In this document: in pieces, positions 33,600-45,381 of the stretch
Layout: each line of letters starts with the position of its first letter
How positions within the stretch are numbered: the first letter of the stretch is position 1
NCBI GenBank assembly: GCA_028281005.1
Contig: JANQKS010000052.1
Span: 1-64,000, forward strand
DNA length: 64,000 nt
Direction: 5' to 3'
DNA from: Pseudomonadales bacterium
Lineage (GTDB): Bacteria; Pseudomonadota; Gammaproteobacteria; Pseudomonadales; Azotimanducaceae
Made by a program: the position numbers and the translations under genes
The notes under the pieces: generated by a model
Databases searched by the model: none
Seen by the model: the letters and a program-made list of their open reading frames with translations, nothing else
Told to the model about the DNA's origin: nothing

Positions 33600-34562
33600 T
33601 CAGTCTTTGACCACCTCAACATCCTCACTCACTCGTATTACCCGCTTGACCATCTGTTCGGCAGCGCCGCTCAAATCATCAGGCTGCACGGTCACGGTGC
33701 GTTTGCGGCCATGGCGTTTGATTTGGGCTTCGGTGTCACCTTCAATATTGTCGAGCAGGTGGGCGGCTTGTTCGAGATTGGAGATGGTGTTACCGGCAAT
33801 GTTGAGCAAGACGTCGCCGGGTTGAAGTTCAGAGGAGTCCGCGACGTGGTGCACGATCACACCCTCATCAACATCAAAGTACTTGGCCAGGGGGCCGCTC
33901 ACGGACATCAAAGCGTGTTTGCTGGAGCTGTGCTGAACCCACACTTGGCGTTCGATATGAGGGAGGTCCACAACCGCGGCGGAAAGGTCTGAGCCCAGCT
34001 CTTTTAGGTCTATGGTCAAACTGCCTAAATCCAGCGCTTTTTCACCGAGCTGTTCATCCAATAGGGTAATCATGTGTACTGCGCGAGCCTGGGTAGTCAC
34101 GGTGGTTTCCACCGGTTCCCCGTCACGCAGATAGAACACGGTGACATCATCGCCGGCGGCCACATTTTGCATCACCTTGGCCAATGCTTTGCGCGGATGC
34201 GGATCTTCTTCTACCGAAACGCCGCTAATGGCAACGATACGGTCGCCGGCTTGGAGCCCCGCCGCTGCGGCGCCGCCACCGGGGGTCACGCCAACTATCT
34301 GCAGGCCGCCCTGCTCGTCGTGACCGTCTAACAAGACACCCAACATGGCTTTATTGCTGTTGCTGCCGAGGGCATATTTTTTGGTGTGTAAACTGGCGAG
34401 TTCCCGTGCGGCCGCATCAATTTGCTGGCGCGCGCGCTCAATCTCCACCTCAATTTCTTCGACAATTTCGCGCTGCTCGGCGGCGCTGATCACCTGCTCC
34501 GCCTCGGCAAAGGTATAGAGGTTGATCAGCAACAGCGCTGCCACCACAAGCGTTTTGTACAT
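33600..34562 (-). CDS. Exported double-PDZ-domain protein
   Basis: The 320-residue protein has a signal peptide (cleavage near TFAEA, residue 21), a charged helix at ~24-62 (REIVEEIEVEIERARQQIDA), PDZ1 at ~68-155 (GVTPGGGAAAAGLQAGDRIV) and PDZ2 at ~225-290 (GVIVHHVADSSELQPGDVLL). No protease domain is present, so it is probably a periplasmic binding or adaptor protein. It lies two bases downstream of the anti-sigma-like gene and belongs to the ECF operon, making it the likely envelope-stress effector or sensor partner (inference). Confidence 0.8.
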   Translation of the reverse strand: MYKTLVVAALLLINLYTFAEAEQVISAAEQREIVEEIEVEIERARQQIDAAARELASLHTKKYALGSNSNKAMLGVLLDGHDEQGGLQIVGVTPGGGAAAAGLQAGDRIVAISGVSVEEDPHPRKALAKVMQNVAAGDDVTVFYLRDGEPVETTVTTQARAVHMITLLDEQLGEKALDLGSLTIDLKELGSDLSAAVVDLPHIERQVWVQHSSSKHALMSVSGPLAKYFDVDEGVIVHHVADSSELQPGDVLLNIAGNTISNLEQAAHLLDNIEGDTEAQIKRHGRKRTVTVQPDDLSGAAEQMVKRVIRVSEDVEVVKD

Positions 34563-34564
34563 CT

Positions 34565-35269
34565 CTACATACTCCTCGTATCTTCAAGCAGATCGCCCAC
34601 TTGCCCGCCACACAGGGCGACCAGGCTTTCTAACAAATTGACTCGCTGCGCCCACAGACGTTGCCGTTGTTGCGGGTCATAACTACCACTTTCGAACAGG
34701 GTTGCAATTTGCGCATCAACATCCGCCAGGCGACCCATCAAACGTCGCTCAATGGGACTGACGCCACGGACACCTGGGGCGCTGTCTGCCGCGCCATCAA
34801 CAGCAGGCGTCAGCGTGGATTGCCCGCGTAACCGCATTTCCAATTGCCGCGAGCGGCTCATCAAACTGGCCAGCTGCAAGCCGTCCGCTTGCAGCTGCGG
34901 CGCGCTATGGGTTAACGCGGGCTCAGGTGGGGCAGACGAATCTTGTGCGTTGCCCCCAAACACCACATAGATACCGAGCAGCGAGGCGAAAAATACCACC
35001 GCCGCAGTTGCTGCCGGGTAGCGCAGCCACTCTGGAGGCCGACTGCTCTGCGCATGTTTGCTCGCGGCCACCGTGGCAATGTTCTGCCACGCCGCTGCGC
35101 TCATCGGCACATCAGGCAACGCCTGCAGGTCACCTTGCAGGGCCCGTACACGCGCCAATTGGGCGGCGACTTCGGGATCGTGCGCATCAACGTCCGCGGT
35201 ATGCGGCTCGCCGTCACGAAGCGCAAGGAGATCCGATATCGGTATGGGCTTTTTGTCCATCTGTTTCAT
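34565..35269 (-). CDS. Membrane-bound putative anti-sigma factor
   Basis: The protein has 234 residues from ATG 35269 (ATG 35260 also possible). It has a cytoplasmic N-terminal region of ~80 residues (ISDLLALRDGEPHTADVDAH), one membrane segment at ~84-106 (AATAAVVFFASLLGIYVVF) and a periplasmic part with a coiled region ending near the C-terminus. No zinc anti-sigma His-Cys-Cys motif is seen. The assignment rests on position: it overlaps the sigma gene by ~50 bases and precedes the PDZ gene. Confidence 0.65.
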   Translation of the reverse strand: MKQMDKKPIPISDLLALRDGEPHTADVDAHDPEVAAQLARVRALQGDLQALPDVPMSAAAWQNIATVAASKHAQSSRPPEWLRYPAATAAVVFFASLLGIYVVFGGNAQDSSAPPEPALTHSAPQLQADGLQLASLMSRSRQLEMRLRGQSTLTPAVDGAADSAPGVRGVSPIERRLMGRLADVDAQIATLFESGSYDPQQRQRLWAQRVNLLESLVALCGGQVGDLLEDTRSM

Positions 35270-35915
35270 CTTGCGAAAGTTGTTGTTGGTGCCGCTCACC
35301 ACCGCCTGAGGCAGTGGCTGTTGGCACGGATTTTCTTGGTGGCTGTTCTTGCTGGTCTTGCTGTTCTTGCTGCTGTTGGTGCCAGAGCAACAATCGTTCA
35401 TAAGCCCGCGCCAGTTGAGATTTGGAGTAGCTGGTGGTTTTACCCACCAGCTCGCCTATCTCCTTGTGCGTAAAGCCTTCAACATCGTGTAACCACACCA
35501 CCAGGCGAGCATCGTCTGACAGGCTCGCCAGCGCTTGCTCCAGCGTCGGCACTTGCTCGATCCATTGCATCGAATGGTCCGCCTGGCTATCGTCGACCAC
35601 AAAATGGGCGTCAACATGGGCGCGGCGCGCATGCCAAGGCGAACGTAAGCGCATGAGGCAGTGGTTGACCGCCACTCTGCGGACCCAAGCCACGACGCTG
35701 TCGGTGTTATTGATCTGCGCAGATTTTTCCACCAAATCAATAAACGTATCCTGCAGCACCTCCTCGGCTTGGGCATGGTCCTGCAATATGCGGGCGGCCA
35801 AGTTCATCACCGCCTGGGCAAGCAGGGCATAAGCGTCCGCAAGTGCTGCGCGCTCCCCCTTAATGACTCCCCGAGCTACCGCGTCCGGCAACCGAATATC
35901 CGCAAATCCCGGCAT
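35214..35915 (-). CDS. ECF-type RNA polymerase sigma factor
   Basis: From ATG 35915 the product has 233 residues. Region 2 shows AARILQDHAQAEEVLQDTFI and WVRRVAVNHCLMRLR; region 4 has the sequence LSDDARLVVWLHDVEGFTHK followed by EIGELVGKTTSYSKSQLARA. The last ~50 residues are Gln-rich and low complexity, and the codons for the end overlap the next gene. An in-frame start farther upstream is possible. ECF sigma factors direct transcription of envelope-stress or adaptation genes and are held by membrane anti-sigma factors, as the next gene suggests. Confidence 0.85.
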   Translation of the reverse strand: MPGFADIRLPDAVARGVIKGERAALADAYALLAQAVMNLAARILQDHAQAEEVLQDTFIDLVEKSAQINNTDSVVAWVRRVAVNHCLMRLRSPWHARRAHVDAHFVVDDSQADHSMQWIEQVPTLEQALASLSDDARLVVWLHDVEGFTHKEIGELVGKTTSYSKSQLARAYERLLLWHQQQQEQQDQQEQPPRKSVPTATASGGGERHQQQLSQDETDGQKAHTDIGSPCAS

Positions 35916-36043
35916 ACCAATGAGATGCTTGAAGCGGTGGAAAAGGTCGCAATTTTCATACAAGAAACGCCAAAAAAGCCATTGCGCGTGAGAAAACACC
36001 ACGTAAGGTGTAGGCGTTAACAAATGGTTACCGCGATTTAGAC

Positions 36044-36634
36044 TTGAGCCAATCTTCCGCCAGCAAAGCCGCCTTAATTGACCGCCTTCGGGAGGTGTTT
36101 GTGATGCGCGGCTACGACGGCGCCACCCTCACCAATCTGGCCAGCGCCGCAGGCTTAAGCAAAGCATCGTTGTATCATCACTTCCCGGGTGGGAAACCTG
36201 AGATGGCCGCCGCCCTGGTGCGCCATGCGATTGCGGATTTACAACGCCAGGCGTTTAGTCGTCTTAGCGGACACCAGTCCCCGGGCACCAGATTGCTCAA
36301 ATTTATCGACGGTTTCAGCGCCTATACCCAAACCGGTGAATCCGATTGTCTGCTGGCGGTGTTTAACCACCACAATACAGCCACTGAAGAAACTGCCACC
36401 CAACAACTCCTGATCAACCAACAATTCGACGACTGGCACGCCGCCTTAGCCAGCGTTTACGAACAGGCCGGCTTACGCCCGAAAAAGGCCAAGCGGGCGG
36501 CGCATGATCTAATGGCGGCGCTGTACGGCGCGCTGTTAATCGCTAAGATGCATAACCAGCCGGTGCTCTTCACAGACGCGATCAAACGTCTGAAAAAAGA
36601 CATCACACGGCAATTTGATTTGGAAACGGTTTAA
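36044..36634 (+). CDS. TetR/AcrR family regulator (LmrA/YxaF-like)
   Basis: The protein has 196 residues from TTG 36044. The helix-turn-helix is RGYDGATLTNLASAAGLSKA with SLYHHFPGGKPEMAAALV, where Gly-Gly-Lys replaces the common Ser-Lys and marks the LmrA/YxaF branch. The C-terminal domain resembles that branch (DLMAALYGALLIAKMHNQPV). No operator palindrome stands out and the target is unclear. It is divergent from the ECF operon, so the 128-base gap may serve both. Confidence 0.85.
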   Translation: MSQSSASKAALIDRLREVFVMRGYDGATLTNLASAAGLSKASLYHHFPGGKPEMAAALVRHAIADLQRQAFSRLSGHQSPGTRLLKFIDGFSAYTQTGESDCLLAVFNHHNTATEETATQQLLINQQFDDWHAALASVYEQAGLRPKKAKRAAHDLMAALYGALLIAKMHNQPVLFTDAIKRLKKDITRQFDLETV

Positions 36635-36654
36635 GCCACCTCCAGCCAATATAG

Positions 36655-39254
<2,600 letters not shown>

Positions 39255-39308
39255 ACAGCAGCTTGGTGCTACACTCCGCTGCCCTGACATCCTATGTGGA
39301 GCACGTTC

Positions 39309-39632
39309 ATGAGCGATATTGTTCATACCAGCGACGACGCGTTCGAAGCGGACGTCCTCAATGCAGATAAGCCCGTCTTGGTCGACTACTGGGCCGAATG
39401 GTGTGGACCCTGCAAAATGATTGCACCGATTCTCAATGAGATTGCTGACGAATACGGCGAGAAGCTCAAAATCTGCAAAATGGACATCGATGCCAACCAA
39501 GGCACGCCGCCTAAATACGGCATCCGCGGCATACCCACACTGATGCTATTCAAAAATGGCGAAGTAGAAGCGACCAAGGTAGGCGCCTTGTCGAAATCTC
39601 AGTTGCAGGCCTTTCTGGACAGCAATATCTAA
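39309..39632 (+). CDS. trxA: Thioredoxin 1
   Basis: The 107-residue protein has the active site WCGPC at 31-35 ([12 protein letters not shown]) and the cis-proline loop [11 protein letters not shown]. It is a general cytoplasmic disulfide reductase. The ATG has GGAG upstream; an in-frame GTG at 39294 is less likely. trxA-rho order is conserved, but here a peptidase-like gene is inserted between them. A strong hairpin follows the gene. Confidence 0.96.
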   Translation: MSDIVHTSDDAFEADVLNADKPVLVDYWAEWCGPCKMIAPILNEIADEYGEKLKICKMDIDANQGTPPKYGIRGIPTLMLFKNGEVEATKVGALSKSQLQAFLDSNI

Positions 39633-39648
39633 TAGGCTGCGATTATGG

Positions 39649-39682
39649 CTAGCTCGGGTGCTGCTAAGGCACCCCGAGCTAG
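39649..39682 (+). terminator. Stem-loop terminator after trxA
   Basis: CTAGCTCGGGTGC (39649-39661) pairs with the complementary 14 bases at 39669-39682 with one bulged C, around the loop TGCTAAG. It starts 17 bases after the trxA stop. It lacks a clear T-run, so termination efficiency is unsure, but the stem is very stable. Confidence 0.6.
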
Positions 39683-39718
39683 AGCCTTGTCCCACCTCTC
39701 TCGAAACCAGCCCAAACA

Positions 39719-40576
39719 TTGCTGCAATCACCGGTGGTCAGTCCCTCCCGGCTGACCTATTTGTGGTTGCTGCTCATGTTGTTCGCCAGTCCAACCCCCG
39801 CCAAGGAATTGGTTCTACACTGGCAAGACGACTTCAATCGCGCTGAGCAAGAAAAGCTAAGCCGTTGGATTCACGCCACGGACAACGCCATTACCCGTTT
39901 GGTGGGTGAGTTACCGTTTACGCGACACATCTTCTTTCACCGCGCGGATTACGCCCGCGAGCCGGTGCCTTGGGCACACACACAGCGAGGGCGCATCCAG
40001 GGTGTTCATTTCTACGTCGACCCCGCCTATCCCTACGAAGATTTTATGTCGGACTGGACCGCGCCACACGAACTAAGCCACTTGCTGATCCCTTACCTGG
40101 GAGAGGCGCATGCCTGGTTTGCCGAAGGATTTGCCAGTTTTATGCAATTCCAGGTGATGGCAGCCATGGGTGTCATCGACCAAACGGAAATGCAAAGGCG
40201 TTACGAGCAACGATTTGCGCGAGCAGCCAGACGCTTCGAAGAGATGCCGGAATTGCACCATTTACCTTTTACACAGGCAGCGCTTGAACTGCGGCTGCGG
40301 CGTCAGTATCCGACTATGTATTGGGGCGGGGCGCTCTATTTCTGGCAGATCAATGGTTGGCTCACCCGGCATACCAAGCGGGATATGATCAGCATATTGA
40401 CCGAATTTATAGAGTGCTGCCGAGCAAACGTGCGCAGCTTACAGGGTTTGGTGGCCAGCTTCGATGACGCCGTGCAACAGCCGATTTTTAGCAGCCAACT
40501 CGACACATTTCGCCAACAACCTGGCTTTCCGGACTACCCAAAGGTGCCAGATTTGCTTCCAGATGCCGTCAATTAA
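39719..40576 (+). CDS. Exported gluzincin-type metallopeptidase-like protein
   Basis: The protein has 285 residues from TTG 39719 (a GTG at 39734 is also possible). It has a signal peptide (TYLWLLLMLFASPTPAKE), then a domain with HELSH (zinc-binding HExxH) and, 19 residues on, AEGFASF, where the Glu would be the third ligand as in M1/M61-like gluzincins. PYLGEAHAWFAEGFASF strongly supports this. Rather small for an aminopeptidase, so it may be a minimal or specialised secreted peptidase. It lies between trxA and rho, an unusual place. Confidence 0.75.
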   Translation: MLQSPVVSPSRLTYLWLLLMLFASPTPAKELVLHWQDDFNRAEQEKLSRWIHATDNAITRLVGELPFTRHIFFHRADYAREPVPWAHTQRGRIQGVHFYVDPAYPYEDFMSDWTAPHELSHLLIPYLGEAHAWFAEGFASFMQFQVMAAMGVIDQTEMQRRYEQRFARAARRFEEMPELHHLPFTQAALELRLRRQYPTMYWGGALYFWQINGWLTRHTKRDMISILTEFIECCRANVRSLQGLVASFDDAVQQPIFSSQLDTFRQQPGFPDYPKVPDLLPDAVN

Positions 40577-40602
40577 AGTGCCCAGGAGCCTGATTTAAAC
40601 CC

Positions 40603-40630
40603 TTGACCCCAACACCCAAACCACTACACT
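40603..40630 (+). promoter_or_regulatory. Predicted sigma-70 promoter of rho
   Basis: TTGACC (40603-40608) and TACACT (40625-40630) are separated by 16 bases. This leaves a ~155-base leader before rho, in line with the long autoregulated rho leaders of other gammaproteobacteria (known for E. coli). Confidence 0.5.
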
Positions 40631-40785
40631 TGTACACAACTGGCGCGTGAGTACGCAGCATAAGCGTGCAGCGCACCGGCTCTTGACCCCCTCTTACCAT
40701 CCGTCCACATCCGTCACCAGACCTACTTGTGTCCGGCCCTGGTTAAGATGTTTTAACTCTCTCGCGAATTAAGTCGAGCAATTAC

Positions 40786-42048
40786 ATGTCAATGAATCTT
40801 TCGGATCTGAAACGTAAACCCGTCGGTGAACTGGTTGAAATGGCTCGGGAAATGGGCCTGGACAACGTCGGCCGCTCCCGCAAGCAAGAAGTGATCGCCG
40901 CCATTGTGCGCAAGCAAGCGAAAAACGGCGAAGACATCTACGGTGAAGGCACGCTTGAGATCCTGCAGGACGGCTTTGGTTTCCTGCGCTCACCTGAAGG
41001 CTCCTATCTGGCCGGCCCCGACGATATCTATGTTTCCCCGAGCCAGGTGCGTCGTTTCAATTTACGCACCGGCGACAGTATTGCCGGCAAGATCCGTCCA
41101 CCCAAAGACGGCGAACGTTACTTTGCCCTGCTGAAAGTTGATCAAATCAACTTCAGCGAGCCCAACAGTAAAAAACACAAGATCTTATTCGAGAACCTCA
41201 CGCCATTGTTCCCCGATGAGCGTCTGTTGCTCGAGCGCGGCAACGGCAGCACTGAAGATCTGACCGCGCGCATCATCGACCTCATCGCCCCCATCGGCAA
41301 AGGCCAGCGCGCGCTGATCGTATCGCCGCCAAAAGCCGGTAAAACCCTGGTGCTGCAGAACATCGCGCAGTCCATCGTGGCCAACAACCCTGAAGTGGTA
41401 CTCATCGTGTTGCTCATCGATGAGCGCCCTGAGGAAGTCACCGAAATGCAGCGTTCTGTGCGCGGTGAAGTGGTCGCCTCGACTTTCGACGAACCGCCCT
41501 CACGGCATGTGCAAGTGGCGGAAATGGTCATTGAGAAAGCCAAACGTTTGGTGGAGCACCAAAAAGACGTTGTCATTCTGCTGGACTCCATCACCCGCCT
41601 GGCTCGCGCCTACAACACCATTGTGCCGTCTTCCGGCAAAGTGCTGACCGGTGGTGTCGACGCGCATGCCCTGGAGCGGCCAAAACGCTTCTTCGGCGCG
41701 GCACGCAACATAGAGGAGGGTGGCAGTTTGACCATCGTCGCCACGGCGTTGATCGACACAGGCTCGAAGATGGACGAAGTCATCTACGAAGAGTTTAAAG
41801 GCACGGGTAACCAGGAATTGCACCTGGAACGCAAAATAGCGGAGAAACGTGTCTACCCCGCCATGAATATCCGCCGCTCCGCTACCCGCCGCGAAGAATT
41901 GCTGATGGCTGAAGAAGAGCTGCAACGGGTTTGGATATTGCGCAAGCTGTTGCATGACATGGACGACATTGCAGCCATCGAATTCCTGCTGGATAAACTC
42001 AAAGAAACCAAAACCAACGAAGAATTCTTTAACAGCATGAAGCGTTAG
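40786..42048 (+). CDS. rho: Transcription termination factor Rho
   Basis: The 420-residue hexameric RNA-dependent ATPase has an N-terminal Rho domain ([20 protein letters not shown]), a cold-shock-like RNA-binding region ([16 protein letters not shown]), Walker A SPPKAGKT and the Q/R-loop segments of the family ([22 protein letters not shown]). The length matches E. coli Rho (419). ATG 40786 and ATG 40792 are both plausible. Its stop overlaps the start of the flavin reductase-like gene by one base. Confidence 0.97.
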   Translation: MSMNLSDLKRKPVGELVEMAREMGLDNVGRSRKQEVIAAIVRKQAKNGEDIYGEGTLEILQDGFGFLRSPEGSYLAGPDDIYVSPSQVRRFNLRTGDSIAGKIRPPKDGERYFALLKVDQINFSEPNSKKHKILFENLTPLFPDERLLLERGNGSTEDLTARIIDLIAPIGKGQRALIVSPPKAGKTLVLQNIAQSIVANNPEVVLIVLLIDERPEEVTEMQRSVRGEVVASTFDEPPSRHVQVAEMVIEKAKRLVEHQKDVVILLDSITRLARAYNTIVPSSGKVLTGGVDAHALERPKRFFGAARNIEEGGSLTIVATALIDTGSKMDEVIYEEFKGTGNQELHLERKIAEKRVYPAMNIRRSATRREELLMAEEELQRVWILRKLLHDMDDIAAIEFLLDKLKETKTNEEFFNSMKR

Positions 42049-42713
42049 TGTCCGTTACGGTTGCAGATATTCTGCACCGCAGCGGCCACCCTGTGCAGCG
42101 CATCACGCTGCGCATCCAAGGTGACTACCATTTTAGCGCGGGCCAGTACTTAAGCGTCGTCGGTGGTGACATTGATGTACCGATGTCCATCGCGTCCGCG
42201 CCACACCGACTCCCCGAGCTTGAACTACATTACCGCTCCACGCCCGACGCACCGGAAGCCGCCGCCATGGATGCGCTTCTGCAGGGTAATCAATTACAGC
42301 TATCAGCCGCCCAAGGGACAGTGGATGCCGGCCCAACCGAGCAACCGCTGCTGATCGTCGCCGGTGGCAGCGGTGCCGCCCAGGCGTTCAGCTGTGCGGA
42401 ACATCGCAGCCACGCAGGCGCCGCCCCAACAACTATTTTGTGGTGCGCAGATCACAGCGATGACGTCTATGACGTGGAGCGTTTATCCAAATACGTCGAT
42501 GGCCGTTTGCAGGTGTGTGTGGACAACCAGCGCACGCCACAGAACGAAGGCCTACGCTGGCTACGTGAGCACTGCTCCGAGTATCTACACCACAATGTGG
42601 TTCTCTGCGGTAGCCCAGGCTTTGTGTATACCGTGACCGATTTACTCAGCGCCCATGATTTTGCTGCAGCTCGGCTACGCTCGGACGTTTACGAGTATGC
42701 ACCGCGAACGTAG
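42048..42713 (+). CDS. NAD(P)H-flavin reductase-like (Fre/LuxG family)
   Basis: The protein has 221 residues from a GTG sharing a base with the rho stop. It shows the ferredoxin-reductase fold: FSAGQYLSVVGGDIDVPMSI with SIASAP for flavin, LLIVAGGSGAAQAFSCAEH for the NAD(P) site, and a C-terminal CGSPGFVYTVTDLL. The usual Arg-x-Tyr-Ser is here PMSI, so flavin binding may be weak, as in Fre, which uses flavin as a substrate. The order rho-fre is also seen near ubiD in pseudomonads. Confidence 0.8.
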   Translation: MSVTVADILHRSGHPVQRITLRIQGDYHFSAGQYLSVVGGDIDVPMSIASAPHRLPELELHYRSTPDAPEAAAMDALLQGNQLQLSAAQGTVDAGPTEQPLLIVAGGSGAAQAFSCAEHRSHAGAAPTTILWCADHSDDVYDVERLSKYVDGRLQVCVDNQRTPQNEGLRWLREHCSEYLHHNVVLCGSPGFVYTVTDLLSAHDFAAARLRSDVYEYAPRT

Positions 42714-42769
42714 CCGCGTTCTGTTATTTCCGGAGGAGCGCAAGACCAGCGCCTGAAGAATTTGTGCCG

Positions 42770-43981
42770 CTAAGACACGCTGGCGTTACGAATGGTGGGG
42801 CTTTCCGGCTGCGGCAGCTCCGCCAACTGGCCGAGGGAGCGCAGTAGATACTCTGTGCCTCGGCGTTCATCTCCCATCGCCACACACAACCGACCGAGCT
42901 CACCGTACACCGTATCAGAGGGTTCAAGACGCAAGCTGGTTTCAAAAGCTTCTCTAGCCTGCTCAAACTTTTTGTTGTGCATACACAGGCGTCCAACCGT
43001 CAGCGCAACTTGAGCGTCATTGGGGCGTTCTTTTAACCAACCCTGGGCCACCACCAGCTGACGGGCGATATCAGCGGAGGCAAACTCCCCATACCAACGC
43101 GCTAAATCTTCCTGCCATTGTTGAGCAAGCACCTGTCGTATGGCTACCTCAGCATCATCAAACTGCTCGCGCTCCATTAAATCACGCACCCACTGGCGCA
43201 GCAGCGGTACATCGGTGCGCAGATCACGCGGTAGCTTTTTCCACAACGCGGCGGCATCTGAACCGCTGCACAGATTCGCTTGCCAAACACCACGCTCGAT
43301 CCGTTTCAGTTCCGCCTCCGGCAGGACCTTATGTTTTTTCAGATCCGCAAACAGCTGACCCAAAGCTTGCCAATCGCCTAATGCCTCAAAACACGCCGCC
43401 AACATGCTGAGCACAGCGCGGTGTTTGGGGGCACGTTTGCGCAACTCAAGTAAAGACGCCAACGCCTGCTCATAGCGACCATCCGCGATGTTAAATTCCG
43501 CTTGGGTGAGGGTCACCGCAAACTTTGCTCCGGGTGTGGTCTCGTGCGCTTGCTTGAGGTGGTTATCACGCTCGGCAAGCTCGCCCATTTCGTGAGCGGC
43601 CCGCGCTGCGTTTAAATAGTTGATGAGCGGCGTCTCGACATCTTGGGCCGCACCCACCAGGAGTTTTTTTGCGTCTTCCCACCGGCCTTCGGCCATCACC
43701 AACAACCCACGCACGGTTTGTGCGCGCGCGGCACGCACTTTGCGGCCCGAGCGCCAGCGCAGCATCTGGCTTTGACCTTGGGTGACCTTTCGTAAAAGAT
43801 AGCCGACCGCACGCACCGCGGCATACAGAAGCACCAGACCCGCCAGAGCCACCCACAAACTGGTTTCTAATACAGTGTCGGCGTAGGCCACCATGACATA
43901 ACCCGGGTCGCGCACCAAAAGCGTACCCACCAAGCCACCCAAGGCAATGGCGACAAACAAGGCCAACACAAACACTTTCAT
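42770..43981 (-). CDS. hemY: HemY, membrane protein of the hem operon (TPR-containing)
   Basis: The 403-residue protein has two N-terminal membrane segments (VFVLALFVAIALGGLVGTLL and ETSLWVALAGLVLLYAAVRA) and a helical-repeat cytoplasmic part with TPR-like units (YEQALASLLELRKRAPKHRA, KKFEQAREAFETSLRLEPSD). Proteobacterial HemY is not the protoporphyrinogen oxidase of Bacillus; its role in haem synthesis is unsettled. It overlaps hemX (ATGA). Confidence 0.9.
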   Translation of the reverse strand: MKVFVLALFVAIALGGLVGTLLVRDPGYVMVAYADTVLETSLWVALAGLVLLYAAVRAVGYLLRKVTQGQSQMLRWRSGRKVRAARAQTVRGLLVMAEGRWEDAKKLLVGAAQDVETPLINYLNAARAAHEMGELAERDNHLKQAHETTPGAKFAVTLTQAEFNIADGRYEQALASLLELRKRAPKHRAVLSMLAACFEALGDWQALGQLFADLKKHKVLPEAELKRIERGVWQANLCSGSDAAALWKKLPRDLRTDVPLLRQWVRDLMEREQFDDAEVAIRQVLAQQWQEDLARWYGEFASADIARQLVVAQGWLKERPNDAQVALTVGRLCMHNKKFEQAREAFETSLRLEPSDTVYGELGRLCVAMGDERRGTEYLLRSLGQLAELPQPESPTIRNASVS

Positions 43982-45375
43982 GAGGCACCCCGGCGAATGC
44001 TAAGCAGTTCATTCAGTGAACCCGAGATCTCCGGCATGGGCCGCGCCAACTCCAGCACCATTAATTCATCAATGCTCTCAAGCAAGGCCTGGGTGCGTGC
44101 ATCAGTGGCATCGCTATGCGCCACCAGCCAACGCCGCACATTCAGCAGGCTTTGCTCAAACACTTCTTGCTGACGTTTCAACGTGGCCAATTGCGCCTGT
44201 TCCAGCGCCAACCTTAGGTTCAACTCCAAGTACCGCACTTCGTCAGGCGCGAGCAAAGGTTGCAGCGCTTCGCCGTCATCAAGACTGCGCACGCGGATAA
44301 ACATTTTCATCTCTTCGTACAAGGTCTGCCAGACAGACTGCTCAGCCTGATCCGCGGCGTTGTCGGAGAGGAAGTTAGGCTGCGGCAGGGGCAAGTTGTC
44401 AATTTGGGACTTAATAGATTCAAGGCGCAGATAAATGCCCTGCAGGTCATCACGGGGCACCTGACGTAGCGCAATGATCTCATCAGCCAAACGCGCGCGG
44501 ACTTGATGGAGGGCAAAGTCGTCGAGTTCGGCCATGATCTGATCCGCTGCCTGCAGCAATGCCATCGCACCCACGCTGTCTTGCTCCATCAACACCCGAT
44601 GGTTGGCGATACGCAGGAGATACTCCGCCTCTGCCAGTTTCCACTCCCGTTGAGACGGGGGGGCGGCTTGTAAGGCGTCGTTAAGAGACCGGGTCACCGC
44701 CGCTTCGGTGTCCGCCAACTGCTCAGCCTGTTGCTGCGTGTATCTAGCCAGTGAATCACCCGTGGCCGTCTCCACCGCGGCGATTTGAGATTGCAGGCTT
44801 TGTTCTAGCTCGCTGTAGCGGTTAGTCATGGCGGCATTTTCGACCCTCACCTGCTCCAATGGCTGCAGATACACGAGCAAATAATAGAGATAACCAACCC
44901 CACCGGCGCCGGCCAACGCCAACAAGAGCGCCAAAATCGCGAGACCGCGCCCTTTGGGTTTTGCCGCGGGCGCCGCGGCGGCAGCGGCTTCCTCAGCAGC
45001 AGATGGTGAGTTGGACTCTGATGCAGGGGAGGTGTCTGCCTCTGCTGGCGCATCATCTGTGGAGGGGGACTCAGTTTTGTGCTCACCTTCTACCGCAGGC
45101 TGCTGATCTTGCGGCGAAGTCTCATCGTTGGATACAGCAGTGCCTTGCTTCGGATCCGCGGCTTGTTTGCTCGATGAGCGTTGCTTTTTGCTTCCTGGCG
45201 ATGACTTTTTTGCACCAGCCGCTGAAGGCTCTTTCTGAGACGCTGAAGGCTCTTTGTTTCGCGCTGAAGGCTCTTTCTGAGACGCTGAAGGCTCTGCCCC
45301 CCCCAAACCCTTGTCCGGGTTGGGTTGGTCTTTTGAAGGTGTGTCATCCGCGGGCGGATCTTTCTGCTCAGTCAT
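43978..45375 (-). CDS. hemX: HemX, uroporphyrinogen-III C-methyltransferase-like membrane protein
   Basis: The protein has 465 residues. A long disordered N-terminal region (~135 residues, Ser/Pro/Lys/Glu-rich) contains four KEPSA-type repeats; one membrane segment at ~145-170 (GLAILALLLALAGAGGVGYL) and a periplasmic helical domain follow. The name derives from E. coli operon position; methyltransferase activity is not established and no SAM motif is visible. It lies between hemD and hemY in the same transcript. Confidence 0.9.
   Translation of the reverse strand: MTEQKDPPADDTPSKDQPNPDKGLGGAEPSASQKEPSARNKEPSASQKEPSAAGAKKSSPGSKKQRSSSKQAADPKQGTAVSNDETSPQDQQPAVEGEHKTESPSTDDAPAEADTSPASESNSPSAAEEAAAAAAPAAKPKGRGLAILALLLALAGAGGVGYLYYLLVYLQPLEQVRVENAAMTNRYSELEQSLQSQIAAVETATGDSLARYTQQQAEQLADTEAAVTRSLNDALQAAPPSQREWKLAEAEYLLRIANHRVLMEQDSVGAMALLQAADQIMAELDDFALHQVRARLADEIIALRQVPRDDLQGIYLRLESIKSQIDNLPLPQPNFLSDNAADQAEQSVWQTLYEEMKMFIRVRSLDDGEALQPLLAPDEVRYLELNLRLALEQAQLATLKRQQEVFEQSLLNVRRWLVAHSDATDARTQALLESIDELMVLELARPMPEISGSLNELLSIRRGAS
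45221..45300 (-). repeat. 21-base tandem repeat in hemX
   Basis: Nearly four copies of a 21-base unit start with GCTGAAGGCTCT. Copies 1 and 3 are identical; copy 2 differs over its last part; copy 4 is partial. They encode the repeated EPSASQK/EPSARNK peptide of the disordered HemX tail. Slippage could change the copy number without breaking the frame. Confidence 0.85.
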
Positions 45376-45381
45376 GCTTCG

